Origin: Diplolepis rosae
Taxonomy: Eukaryota; Arthropoda; Insecta; Hymenoptera; Diplolepididae
Length of the DNA stretch: 64,000 nucleotides
Direction: 5' to 3'
Assembly: GCA_030998225.1 (NCBI GenBank)
Contig: JAPYXD010000555.1
Coordinates: 4,030,001-4,094,000, forward strand
How positions within the stretch are numbered: position 1 is the first letter of the stretch; each line of letters starts with the position of its first letter. This document shows, piece by piece, positions 24,081 to 36,828 of this stretch. The translations under genes and the position numbers were made by a program. A model generated the notes under the pieces. The model did no database searches and was not told where the DNA came from. It saw only the letters and a list, made by a program, of their open reading frames with translations.

Positions 24081-25973
24081 GCAAGAATTTTTAATTAAGA
24101 AAACAATTTTTTTATTAATTTACTCGACACTCTGATTCTAAACCAGGTTTGTTTTTTATTCAAATTTGAAAACGTAGTTATCTATTTTGTGTTATGTTTT
24201 ATACTTTCATTTCTTCCGTATTTTGGAATCACTGCGTCTAAAGATTTGTGATAAAAAACTAAAGAGACGCATACAAACATAATTTAGAATTAATACTTTG
24301 AGCTGAAGTAAGATTATCTATTGGATGGAATTTTATATACTAGAGCGACTACTTTAATTATACTGCTGCCAAGCATACTTTTATAGTTTTTCATAGGAAT
24401 TTAATTCTTCTGTAGTAATAAGATACTCCAAAAGAGGATCATAAACCTTAAAAAGGTTTCTAACAAAGTTGACTCTGGAAGTTTGCATAAATAAAAAGCA
24501 AAATACATCACAAGATACTTATCATTTTAACATTATATCCCCATCACAAACTGTTGAAAATGAAATCAAATGTGATTCTAAAGAGAAAAATAGACTTTGA
24601 ACTAATAAATAATAATCAAGCTGCCGCGCCATTTTGACAGTATAAATTAAACTTCTACAATTTACAAGTCTTCATCTTAATTAACAAGATTAAAGAAATA
24701 ATACTACAGTCATTGGTTTATTTTATTTTTTATCTTCTCTAATGTTACTCTCACTCCATAAACTTTGATTTTACTTGCTAACATGTCACCTAACATTTAT
24801 AATGTTTAACACACATTTAACACTCCATAACTCAATTAGATTTTTTTTTGTATTTTTTTATCATACTTGCCTCTCAAAAGCAGATACTTTAAAACTAATA
24901 CTATTCTTTTATTACGCTACATGTTAAATTTTCAAAGTAATTTTTCGTTTTGAGAGACAGTAAACAATTGTGCTGTACGAGATTATAATACACTTTGCGT
25001 TCAATTAATATCTTCACGACTACAAAAACTGTCACTCTGGTAATATTTTAAAGCTGGTTTTAAATATTTATAGGTAAAATTAAATAAAAATCTTTAAAAA
25101 ATGTCAAGATATTTTTATATCAGAAGTAAAATACTTTTTAAGTACAATTTTCTGATATTTGTGTAAAAATTATAATTAAAGAATCGATTTATGGGGGAAA
25201 AATTGATTAACTCGTATAAAATAATTGTTTTGTTTGGTTTAAAATACAATAACTCAGTCTAACACTCTAACATAAAAGTTGAACTCAATAAATATAACAT
25301 ATAATAACAAAATGCGAAACTTGACTAGGTATTATTAAGTAGCGACTAGACATATTAATTAGCTTTACACTTAAAATAGGTTAGCGATATTCGCGTCATT
25401 ATTTGTGTTTGTTCATCATTGAAATTATTATTTTTCCCTCTATAATCTCAATAAAATTCTATAAAATTATGAAAGGGATCTACAAACATGCGACGTCAAT
25501 ACTTTGAACGATTTTGTGATCGGAAAGGCCATATATATCCCTGTATAAGGCATTTACTCTGTGTCTGAAAAGTCTGTTCATCAGAAAAAAACGCACAGTA
25601 ACGTTTGTGATTAATTAATAAACAATTAAATTATTATCTCTTTGTACAATACAAATATTAAATACTGTCTTGCTTTGCAAACCTCAGTAATCTATTTACC
25701 TTCGATGTATATATTTTCAAACTTGTTAAAAGTAAATAGCGGGTTCTTTGTGCTTTTCGAACGTAGTACAGTTTTAATACTGTTTCGTTTTTATAAAACT
25801 TAACAGAAAAGCTCGCTTTGTGAGCTTTTAGAGTGTTCTGGGGTTAATCGTAAGGCAGTGTGATTAATAAAAAAATCTTTGTTAAAAATTACCTTAAACT
25901 CAATGAAGTAGCAAACAATAAATTTGTTCGTTGTGCGAAACAATAAACGAAGGTTCGTTCATGCTAAATTAAT
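24081..25973. other. Convergent 3' region GOLM-like / RIT
   Basis: About 1.9 kb of AT-rich sequence with no supportable coding frame, RNA gene or clear foldback. It probably includes long 3' UTRs of both genes. Confidence 0.5.
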
Positions 25974-27229
25974 TTAAGGAGAGTAATGAGTGCTATGGTT
26001 ACTTCTGTGGTTCCTTCGAAAAATAAATGCAAAAATTGATCGTAGACGCCACCAGCGACTATGCTTGCGAATTGTGATACGAGATCTTTCTTTCGAACGA
26101 ATTTGTCTTACAAGGGAGTAGAAAGCATCGTCAATGAATTGTCGGAGAGCTGCAGATGTCTCGTAAAATGGACAGCCCAGTTGGTTTGCAAGGGCTTTTC
26201 CTTCCTCGGTTGTTACCTGAAATTTGCATTTAACATAGAATTTTATTTACAACAGCGTATATAATCTTTCAAATAATTTTTAGATTAGTACCTAATAATT
26301 ATTTTTAATTTAGCTTTCATAAAGTTCTGAGATTACCTTGCGTTGTTGTTGAAGATCGAATTTGTTACCAACTAGAACTAACGGGATGTCTTCGTTGGCA
26401 CGTACTCGTGAAATTAACTTTCGATATTCTAAAGCTTCCTGAAAACTATGCCTGTCTGTTACTGAATAACAAATCATGAATCCTTCCCCGCATCTCATGT
26501 ACTGATCCCGCATTGCTGTGAATTCCACCTATTGTAAGGGAAATACAAAACTCATTGGATTTTAGGAGACTTAGTTAAATAGAAAAAATTATTTCTGAGA
26601 AATAAAATGCAAGCAAATAACTATTTTTCAATAATTGTATTTTCATACCTGTCCAGCAGTATCTAAGATATCCAAAAGCGCAGCTTCTCCATCAATAACC
26701 GCTTGTTGCTGATAAGAATCCTCTAAAAAAATTTGTGTTAAAAAATTAAAATTTTAAAAGTGTAAATCACCTAAAAAGAAATAAAAGTAAAAATAATTGT
26801 ATCTTACCTATAGTAGGATCATGGTAATCCAGAAAACTATGACTAACAAATTGTAGCGTTACAGCTAAAAACAAAAGAACACTTCTTACTTTCGTGAAAC
26901 AGAGGATCAAAAATATTGCGCATAAATAAATTTTTCAATCAATCGAATTATAAAATAAAGTTATTGTAACAAGTAAACAATTAACTGAAATCACAATAAA
27001 TTTTGTAAATTTTCAAGAAACTTTTAATCATACAATTTCCCTTGGGCACTGATAATAGTTTTAATAATGCTAAATTTTATAAAATACCTGATTTTCCGAC
27101 TCCACCATCTCCCAGGACGACGATTTTGTAAACTCTAAGACCACCTCGAGTAGTGGGTTGTTTCACAACCGGTAGATCGTCCTTGCTAACCGAGGCAGCA
27201 TTATTGTCTTGGCTGATGTCAATTGACAT
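25974..27229 (-). CDS. Ric: Ras-like GTPase Ric (RIT1/RIT2 family)
   Basis: Plasma-membrane Ras-family GTPase lacking a lipid anchor, linked to stress and neuronal signalling. Exons 27088-27229, 26808-26864, 26649-26722, 26337-26528 and 25974-26216 give 235 residues. All G boxes are visible: GDGGVGKSA (P-loop), DPTIEDSY (effector loop), LDTAGQ, GNKFDL and ETSA. The linker HDPTIEDSYQQQ and the [14 protein letters not shown] stretch are typical of RIT/Ric rather than Ras. There is no CAAX box; the tail is basic and Trp/Phe-rich ([19 protein letters not shown]), the calmodulin- and membrane-binding form seen in this subfamily. NKFD replaces the usual NKxD with x=F, which is allowed. The start ATG at 27229 was chosen over an upstream in-frame ATG at 27268 because [10 protein letters not shown] begins a typical variable N-tail. 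Confidence 0.95.
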
Positions 27230-28594
27230 CGTACAAAATTTGCCGCGCTTAATTGTGCCGTAAGTCACTGTTTTTCATAGCCATAATTCGTTTGGTTTTT
27301 CTAAAACGGTGACCGACATGGTTACTCTGAGATGCGAAGGTAATCACGTAAAACGGAGTTAGCGGCTTGCCTAGCAGAGACGTAAATCATGGTTGAATCT
27401 TTGCATCAATTTTTATCTTCTCGCTCTCGTCTGTACACCTCCATTCATAAAGAAATATTTCAATTTCTACGATTCGTACTCCGTACGTAGGCCAATCATG
27501 TCAATACAAATTAGTATAACAGTGATTATAGCCATCACCACATTCAAAGCATTCGGCCGTCACCAACAGTGCCAACGCTGTCAACGATCGACGATGAACT
27601 GCAACAACTGTCAAAATACAGTTCTGCCAACATTTTTCATAATTATTGTTGGCAATTCTGATAGATAATGAAAAAAAAATTCAATTTGATTAAATTAACA
27701 AACTTTTTAAAATACCTTTTTTTAATAACAATGAATTAGATCAAATACATTTTTCCGAAAAATAAGATTTATGATGAATTTATTTATTTTCATTAGAAGA
27801 GGAATATTTTCAAATTCTAACCTTGCAATCCGCAAAGAAAAGCAGATGGTGGAAAGCGACACCTATGCAAAAAACCATCAATGTTTCACTTTTCACTTGA
27901 AGCCACCATGTTTTTCATTCTTACTCGGAAATAAAAGATGCTTCATAATAATAGAATCAAGAAAGTGTTATTTAATTAAGAGAATTTGTTTTAAATATAC
28001 AATGTGAGTCTTTTCGCAATACTTGTCTTTAGATTTTAGTGTAGTATTTCTTTATCCTAAATTATGAACATTGAAATCTTGTGTACAGGGTGTATATACG
28101 GTACGAAGTGCTATGTATTGCTTCCTGATATACAGTATAAACAAGAAATCAGCTGTTCATTGATGATGAAATGTTACTTGTCATGTCCTGTTATTTTGGT
28201 AGAATTCATTAATAATCAATAAAGTTTTATATTTATATTTCCAAAAAACATAATATTCACAATAATTGTAACAATCCTGTTGTCAATAATTTTAACCCAA
28301 AAGAATCAAAACTTATTCTATATCTCTAAATGTTTATCTTTCATGATTAAGCATGACTAATAACTATTTTTTTTCTCATTTTATTTTATGTATTCCGTAT
28401 GATATGTGTTTAATTGTTTTGTAAGTTGTGATTCACAAGTGGGTCAGTCAGTGCGCTATCTTTTGTCATTAATGCGCGGAGATACAAATCGAAACTTATT
28501 TCAGTATTGTTAATAGTTTCGTAATTACTGGTTTTAGGAGAGGAGCTTAAAGCTCAAAAAATAATAATTGTAATAAAATCTATGAAGCGTAAAG
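27230..28594. promoter_or_regulatory. Divergent promoter region RIT / SPG11
   Basis: 1.36 kb between divergent genes. Frames at 27393-27668 and 27771-28007 lack motifs and splice context and are not called. No strong repeat is recognised. Confidence 0.4.
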
Positions 28595-31500
28595 ATGGAA
28601 GGAGTAAACATCGGTGGAGTTCCAGTCGAACCTTTGACTGGAGAGTTAGCTAGAGTTTGGTCAGGGTGGCGAGCTTCTGGCGATAGGGAAGTCGTAAGAG
28701 AAGCATCTGCGAAAGGATTACATATAAATCTTGCATATAAGTTTCTTGCAAATAGGAGAGGATGTTCTATCGAAGAAGCCAAATCTTATTTTTCCAGCGA
28801 AGTCGAAATTTGGGTGAACGAGCTGCTCAACAAACGTCAAGTGCACAGAGCTTCTCATGTTCTAAAGAACGTTGTGAGTAATTTTATAACTGAAAAAAGC
28901 CGTCTTAGTTCAATCTTAATTAAAAAATGTATTGATTATTTTCAAAATACTCAGCCTGGTATTCAGTATTAAAATTACTATATTTGCAGGGTAAAAATCC
29001 GCCTGAATTCATCTGTGCAGCTTGTTTGAAGTGTAAAAATTATTCCTTAAGAAACTATTTGGCTCAACATTTGATTAATATTAACGGTTTTGAGGAGGAA
29101 CACCTAGAAGCATGGGAGTTGATAAATTTATTGGAAGAATATGAAGAAAAACAAGAGTAAGCTTCTATAATGAAATAAAAAAATGCTAGTGACATTTTTT
29201 ATTATTTTTTTCAAATTTCTAGACTTCATGGTGAACTCATATCGCACAAGAGTTTGGAAGAAATACTTAATTTATCAAAAAATGTGAAAAATACTATTTA
29301 TACAGAGTTGTACTTCAACAAATTTGATCCCAAGATCGTAAAAAAATTAGAAAATTGCCAAGTTTGGAACTATCTACTGATAAATAATGAAATTGATTTA
29401 TTAAAGAAGTGGATTAATATTAATTACGGGAATGAAACGGAAGAAATCGATGACAAAAATAATTTAAAACAAGTTTTTGGTAATCTGAATATTACTCTAG
29501 ACATGATATCTTCTGTCGAAAATTCGAATGTGATGATTCCAGTTAGTCAAACGATACTCAACTATCTTTGCAGGTGACTAAATAAATAACGTAGTTCAGT
29601 GATAGCAAATTTAATTCAGTAGATACAAAGTGTAGTCTAACCATCTTAATATCATTTTACTTAGATTTGGAATATTTACAAACAAGGAGCAAAACGATTT
29701 CAAATCAGTTTTGTCAAGACTCTTTAATAATTCCACCACACCATCTGCATTTCATAGCATTTTATCTAAAGAATCATGCAATATAAATAAATATGATTTC
29801 CTGCAAAAATTAGACGCTGTAAAATATTCAAGAATTCATCTTGACGATGGTACTCAAAAATCAGATGCAAAAAATAAAAAACTGTGGGATACCTTGAGCG
29901 AAATGTGCCATGAAAATAGCGAATCACTTGAGGTTTTCGAACAAGCCATATTACAAACAATTTTCTACATCTCGGAAGATCCTGCCGAATTTTTGAAAGA
30001 AAATCACGTAATAGTGTTTACTTTAATTTTGCTCCAAGATTTAAAAAAACAATTAAGTATAGACGACGGAACAGTGCCAATGAAAAATTCATTAAAAGAA
30101 CTTTTCATGGCGGAAGATGGATTGAGGATAGGTCATATGATGATTCCGAAAGAACTTCTACAAAATATTCTGGATCGTTTACCAGATTTAAAGACTGAAA
30201 TCGAAGGAAAATCACTACAAAACTGTGTGACAATGTATCAGCTTCTTGACGGTTACAAAAAATTGGACTCGAGTCGCGTTTTCAAATGGCGTCAAAAAAA
30301 TAAAAAGATGCCTAATTTTTTCAGCGAGTATTTAGTAAATAAGTATGGACATAAAGAAAAATTGACTTATATGAATTATTTGAAAGAATCGAGGCCAAAC
30401 ATGGCCTTTAGTATCCTTTGTCGACAAAATGAGAAACCTTTGAGCAGCTTCTCTTCCAAAATGTAAATTTACTTCAATTTTATAACGAAATTTACAAAAT
30501 TAAACTTGATTTAATTTCTAGCTTTGAGGTTATTATTTTTGCTTCAGGAGGTCACAATTTTCGCTCTCAGCGCACATTTTTGGTTTAAGGCATTTAAATG
30601 AATTGGATGTAATCAGTTCCTGCGTTACTTTTATCGAACTATTAGGCGTTGATTCGGAAAATTTACGGCTTCATGTTTCGGTTGGTCGTCAAGTTCGTAA
30701 GGAATTAAATATATCCATTGGTAAATATACTAATAAATTAAAATTTGATTTCTTAAAACTTGTTCAAATTTTTTGTCTATTTTAAATTTATTCATCTTTC
30801 AGAAAACTTGCTGGAGTCTGTAGTATATAAAAATCAGCAAGATTTGGCTACAGTATTATCGCATTTAGAACGAAGTTTTCATTCAATGCTGACTAATAAT
30901 TTAACCAAAGACGCATCTGAATTTGTATCTGCATTAAAAACATGGGATATGATTGTGCGGTTTGCAAGAGCTCACAACGCACCACTTCCCTCTTTCTTTC
31001 TCAGATTTCTGGCATCACATGATTCCTGGATCGAGTTTATTTTGGTTGGACAAATATTTTCTTATCCTTCCGACCAGGTAGATGAGATAAAATATGTAAT
31101 TAAAAATTCAATTTTTCTTTTTTGTGTAAAATTAATTACAAATTCTTTCCAGATGTTGGATATTATTCGTTTATTTGAAAACTTTAATATTCGAGAACAT
31201 TTATTATTATCGCTAAACAATCCTCATCTCTTGAGTTCAAATTCTTCTGTAGAGACTCTTGAAGTTAAATCTCAAGATTCAAGGCAGTCTCTATATTTCA
31301 AAATTGGTGTGAAACGAAACGTTAGTAGATCTTTAAAGTAAACTTATTTTATTATTTTTTGAATAAATGTAAAATATTTGTATTTTTTTTTTAATTAGGC
31401 TTCGCGCGAATTAAATCGTCCTGTTTCGGAAATATCGCAAGACTCTCACTCTTCAGTATCTGATGGTTCGCTACCGAATTTAAAACTGTGTTCTTTTATT

Positions 31501-34500
31501 AATGATTTATGGCTGACTGTTCTGCAATGTCACCAAAGTCAGGATCCACCTGGTGCTTTGTTAAAAGCTTCACAAACTCTGAAATCGCCTATTCTCACTG
31601 TCTTGGCCTCTTGCTATGAAGTAAGAATAAATATTTAACCAAATTATATTAAAAAATTTAATTACATTAATGTTTATTTTTTATTGGTCTTTTAATTAAG
31701 GTGGTCATTCATCAAGAGAACCTGAAACACAAGAAGAGAAACGCTAGAATTCAACAAATTAATTTTGACAACATTCAATGTTGAAAACTTTTGAAATTCG
31801 AAAGGTCCAAATTGAAAAAAATTAAAAATTAAACATTACCACTTTAAAGAATAATATTAAAAAAAATTTCATATGAAAATGTGTACATCAGATTTCAAGA
31901 ATGCAAGGTATCAGAGAATTTCAGAAAATTTCAATTCATGTTGAAATATTTCAAATGGCTAGTTGATTTCGAAGAATTTTAGAAAATGTTACGAGATTAT
32001 AAGTGTTCTGAATATGTTACGTATAGGGGAGATCGGAGTGGAACGGGGCGGTAAATTTTCACATAAATTATCTGTGTTTTAAGATTTATCTTTTTAGAAA
32101 TGTGTAGAAAAAATGATCTTAAAATTCTCAAGAATTGTAAAAAGTGTATAATATAATAAAAAGAATAATCTCAAAACTCATATAATTTATGTGAAAATTT
32201 ACCGTCCCGTCTTAACACGGTGTCCCATTACGCCTCGCTCTACTCTATCACAAAGGTTTTAAAGGAATTTGGATATAGCTAATATTTATCTGTAATAATA
32301 TTTCGGATATAAATAATATCTAAAGTCTTAGTGTAATAATTTTGAAAAACTCTAACGACTTCTCATATTTAAATTTGTTCAAAAGTTTGCATAATTTCCA
32401 AAAATTTATAATGATGTCATAATATTTCTCAGAATTCCATAATTTTTTTAAATACTCTAAAATCTCTTTAAATTTTTTCAAATTTTCAAGGAAGCACCTG
32501 CCTATTTGAAAAAGTTTTACGTGTACACTTTACTTAAAAACTTCATTGATTAATAAGTTCCAAGTTGAGTTTGAATTTCTCTAAAGGTTCAAAAGTTCTA
32601 TAATTTTTGTTTACATTTTTTAATAATTACCCTCTTTAATCTTTTAAATTTTATTCTAACAGCCCTCTTCTGCTAAGACGCACTGTTATTTCTGGCTCGT
32701 AGTTTCCGCAGAGGATCCAGATCTCTTTTTTATTTCAAAAGATCCTTTAGAAGATCAAATTTGGTCGGCCAGCAAAGTATTAAATCTTTTTAATGATTTG
32801 GTTGCTCGGAGTTATATCAATACTCTTAATAAAGGTCTTAGTATTTTTATGCCAGTAAGTTAGCTATCTTTCAAATATAAATTAATATTAAGGTTCAAAA
32901 AAATCAAGTCCTATTTTATAAAATATATATTATTTAATTTTTTACAGGAAAATCCTCTGAGGCTTTTCTCTGAGTTTTTGGTTCAGTGCTTGTGTTTAAG
33001 AGATTTTGAGGAATCCAAGACGAGTTTGATCAATTTTATTACTAGCTGCTCTACTCTGAAGTGCAACGTACGTTATATATTTATAATACAATAGGAAAAT
33101 TCCAGACATAAATTCTGAACTTTTTGGAAATAATTTAAAAGAATAAAACTTATTTCTTTTAGAAAATGATTGACTGGGAAACTGATGAAACATATTTAGA
33201 CAACGCATATTGGATTGAAACAGTTGTAATCAAATGCCTTATAACCGCACTGGCAAAGTGTTTTCAGAGCAAATGTCTGCAGATTAAATTTTTGGAAACT
33301 CTGAATAGTTGTGATTTATATAAATATTTAACAGGTAACAATGTAAAACATATGAATGATTATTATTAATCTTTCTTCGTTATTATAATTAATGACAATT
33401 TGTCACGCTATTGTTGGTGCAGTTAAAACTCCAAATTTTAATTCATTGTTCGAGATCACAAAAATTTTGATGAAAACCGATATCAAGTTTGACTTCTCAT
33501 CGTTCCATACTGTTGAGAATGAACATAATTTTGATAACGAAATTGAAAGATGTCTTAATGAATTGCTAAAAAATGAAAATTACTCTGGTGCCTTAAAATT
33601 ATCAAAAGTCGCACAACTGCAGCCCTCCAAAATAATTCTTGCTCAGGTGATTTTTTAAATATTCTAAGGAATAATTTATAGTTAATTCATGACTGTGTAC
33701 TAATTTTCTGTTCGACATTATATTAGTATCGTAGTGAATTCAACAAACGAACTGGAAACGTCGATTCAGATTTTTGGAAACGATGTTCTGCTGATTTCAA
33801 ATTGCACAAAGTTTGCTACGAAAAAGCAGCTGAGTTCTTCGTAGAACATGCTGAAAAAGTTCAATCTTCCAAAGAACGGTAATTGTCTCTTTTGAAAATA
33901 ATTTTATGTTCCTGTATTTTTTCTAATACTTCTAATTTTTGTAAATTTCAGATTTGAAATCTTGAAACTGGTTTTGGAGATTCTTAAATCAAATTCCAAC
34001 GATCACCAAACCTGCGATAAAGCAGAAATGGCAATGTGGAAATCTTGTATCCTCGCTGGACCAGAAAATGTCGAGATAGAGAAAAAGGATGGAGTGTTCA
34101 ACAAACTTAAAACTGAATTATTATCGGACTTGAACAGTTTACAAATTACCTGCACGTTGAATGATCCTCAGGAGAAAATTGCTATAGAAAATTTAATTAA
34201 TAAATTATTAGATGCTGGAAAGTTGGACACAGCCCTCAGAATAAGTGCTATTTTCAATTGTAGACATAAAGTAAGATTTTGAAGAAATGATATATTATTG
34301 ATACCTGTACATTTGTAATGTCTTTCTCTGTTTTCTAGGACATACAGATTTTAATGCTGTGTTTGAGTCTTGCTGAAGGAGAGATATCGCCTAACCAGTT
34401 GACTGTTCAGCAAAGAATGTTGATTTCCGAATCAGGGAAGACGAAACAAAGACTCGGGACTTTAAGAAATAGAGGACTTCCGAGATTGTCTTCGACTTCA

Positions 34501-36828
34501 TCCTGTAATTTATTTGTTGTAACTGAATAATTATCCACTGAATAATGTATACACTACTTGAATAATTTAGGAATTTTTTTTTTAGTGAATTTTTGTTCCT
34601 CGAGTTTGAGCTTGAGTGGCATTCACGAAGGCGTTAGTGAAGCCACCAACCCAATTCATCAAGAACAATCAGATTGTATGCTTTTGTTACTAAAATTATT
34701 AAAAAGTCTTCAGTACGGCGTTACTATAGGGACAAGAATCGTGACGTGTTATAAATTAGCTATATATTTAGGAAAAAGCTATCAAGCATTATTGACTCTG
34801 ACTAATCCCATGCGGCTCTTACAGGAAGTTGTTGTGAGTAATTATGATTGTACGTTGGAACTCGCAAGTGATATAATAACCGCATATAAAATCAGTAGTC
34901 CAGAAGTTGCACAATTTTTAGCAGAGGAGATCGTTGCGTCTATTACTCGGGTAGTAGAAGGTACAAAGAAAACACTAATCATTAGTACTTAATATCAATT
35001 AGGTAATAAAATAATGCAAATATTAATGAGATGATGTTTTTTTAGATGGAAGTAAAGATTCTACAATCTGGAGTTATCCTTTGGATATCAGTCTTCATTC
35101 CGTGATCGAACTTTCCAAAGACGCTTCAGTTTTGGGACTAAAGTTGCTTGATATCGCGACTAAATTACTAGGAAATTCGAACGGAGCAAAACGAAATGGT
35201 ACAAGTTGAAAGGAATTTAATGCTTTTTTATATCTTTAATGTTACAGTTTCACTGAATTTCTTTTTATTACAGTTATCACTCTCAAAATTGCAGTCGAAT
35301 TACTGATAAGATCTCATGACTGTTTTACAACTTCCTGTAATATGGAGGGCATAGCTTCAGTTTTAAGAAAGTGTCAACAATTAGCAAATGCATTGCAAAA
35401 TTTGAAACTCTGGAGTTTACTCGTAAGTTTCCTGAAGTGATTTCACAAATATATCTAATTTGGTATTCAAGATATATTATAAACATATGTACATATCTTG
35501 TAGGTACGTCTCGTTACTGGCGTTGGTCGTTTCATGGAAATGAATTACATATTTAAAATATTAAAGGAGCATGATCAGTTTGAATTTTTATTAGGAAAGG
35601 GGTTAGATAAGGTTCCTGGTTTAAGAATGGCTCTTCTGGACTTTGTAAAACGTCACTGTCCGGAAGATAAAGAACTTCTAAACATAATTGCTCTCCATTT
35701 TCGTTTATATTATGAAATTGCTTTGACTTGGGAAAGCGAAGCACGTGAAATTATTAATGAATTGGTAATTGAGGCGAAGAAAGAATGTGGCAAGACTCAG
35801 TATTCTGGTCAAGTCGATATTAGACTGACAAGAAACGAAATCACGGAGAAGCGGTTGCAATTATCGATCGCTAACTTCACACATGCGACCCAGTATTTTT
35901 TACAGGTTTTTATTATTTTTACTATTATATAATTTTAAGCCTAAACCTACTAGAGGGTTTGTTTACTTGAACTTAAGCATTTGGCCGTTTCAAATAAAAT
36001 AAACAACTTATGTAATTTGTGTATGGCCCTTTAAGTATAGCTTGTTATAAATAGAACAGTTTACACAATGTTCTTATTCAATCAACAAAACTTGATGGAA
36101 AATCTTTAAAATGAGCACATGAAAATTGGAGAATGTATATTTTTTTTGGGAATTGTTAGATTATAAGTAATTTTATTGTAATACAATTTTTAATTTTTCA
36201 GGATAATAAACTGAATGTGGCGAATCGCTGTTCGCACCAAGCAGAACTAGTGGCACTTCAAATTTCATTGCTCGGTGCAGTGCAACAAAATCAGCAATTC
36301 GTTTGTATTCTTAATTTAAATAATGAGGAAATAGATAAGGCAATCTGCCATTCCTTGAGCTTTTCTCAAGCATTGATTCTTTCAAGAGCCTATAACCATC
36401 ACGTAGATTGGGTAAATGCTGTTTATAACCATTGTCTACTCCATGGGAAAACAAAATATTTAAAAGAATTCGTGTCTTCTAATAGACTTACGACTTCCGT
36501 TGTTCGTGACTGTGTCAGAAGGTATCATCATTTCTTTATTGTATTTTATTTGATGTTTAAAAGTTAAGAAATCTTTAATTTTCAATTTCACTTATTTTTT
36601 TATATTTTAACTAGGTATCGTCTAGAGAAGAACATTACCAAATCTATGACAATGAATATGCGATTGTTAGTAGCTCAGTTAAATGATGCGGAATGTAAAT
36701 ACGTCTTAGCAAGTCAACTTGGATTCAAAGATATCATCGAAAGAATGCTAGAAACTCCTGCAGTGGGTTTATATTTAAAAGATACAGTGTGGAGAAAACG
36801 TTACGATGAGTCAGAATTTTTAAGGTAG
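28595..36828 (+). CDS. SPG11: Spatacsin (SPG11 homologue)
   Basis: Large cytosolic protein that works with spastizin and AP-5 in lysosome reformation and endolysosomal sorting. Twenty-one exons fit in phase from ATG 28595 to TAG 36828, 1,796 residues. Exon starts: 28595, 28990, 29223, 29665, 30548, 30803, 31153, 31399, 32663, 32948, 33163, 33423, 33727, 33952, 34339, 34586, 35046, 35274, 35504, 36202 and 36615. The protein is alpha-helical. The last four exons carry the conserved spatacsin C-terminal domain: VRLVTGVGRFMEMNYIFKIL, then ALLDFVKRHCPEDKELLNI, AELVALQISLL, then VAQLNDAECKYVLASQLGF and LETPAVGLYLKD. It is shorter than human spatacsin (about 2,440 residues); the missing part is N-terminal, so upstream exons may exist or the insect protein may lack them. 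Exon 7 ends at 31320 (AAAC|GTTAGT), chosen by phase. A poly(A) signal is at 36991. Confidence 0.9.
32022..32250. mobile_element. Foldback MITE in SPG11 intron 8
   Basis: The arms GGTAAATTTTCACATAAATTAT (from 32050) and ATAATTTATGTGAAAATTTACC (to 32203) are exact inverses. Outer GC-richer ends (TATAGGGGAGATCGGAGTGG... and ...CGCCTCGCTCTACTCTATCA) pair imperfectly. It explains the unusually long (1.04 kb) intron. No coding capacity. Confidence 0.7.

Noticed and set aside
31077..31341. Frame continuing past 31320 to LKV-type end in spatacsin exon 7
   Set aside because: Using the later GT (31338) leaves phase 2, which hits stops in the next exon; the donor at 31321 keeps phase 0.
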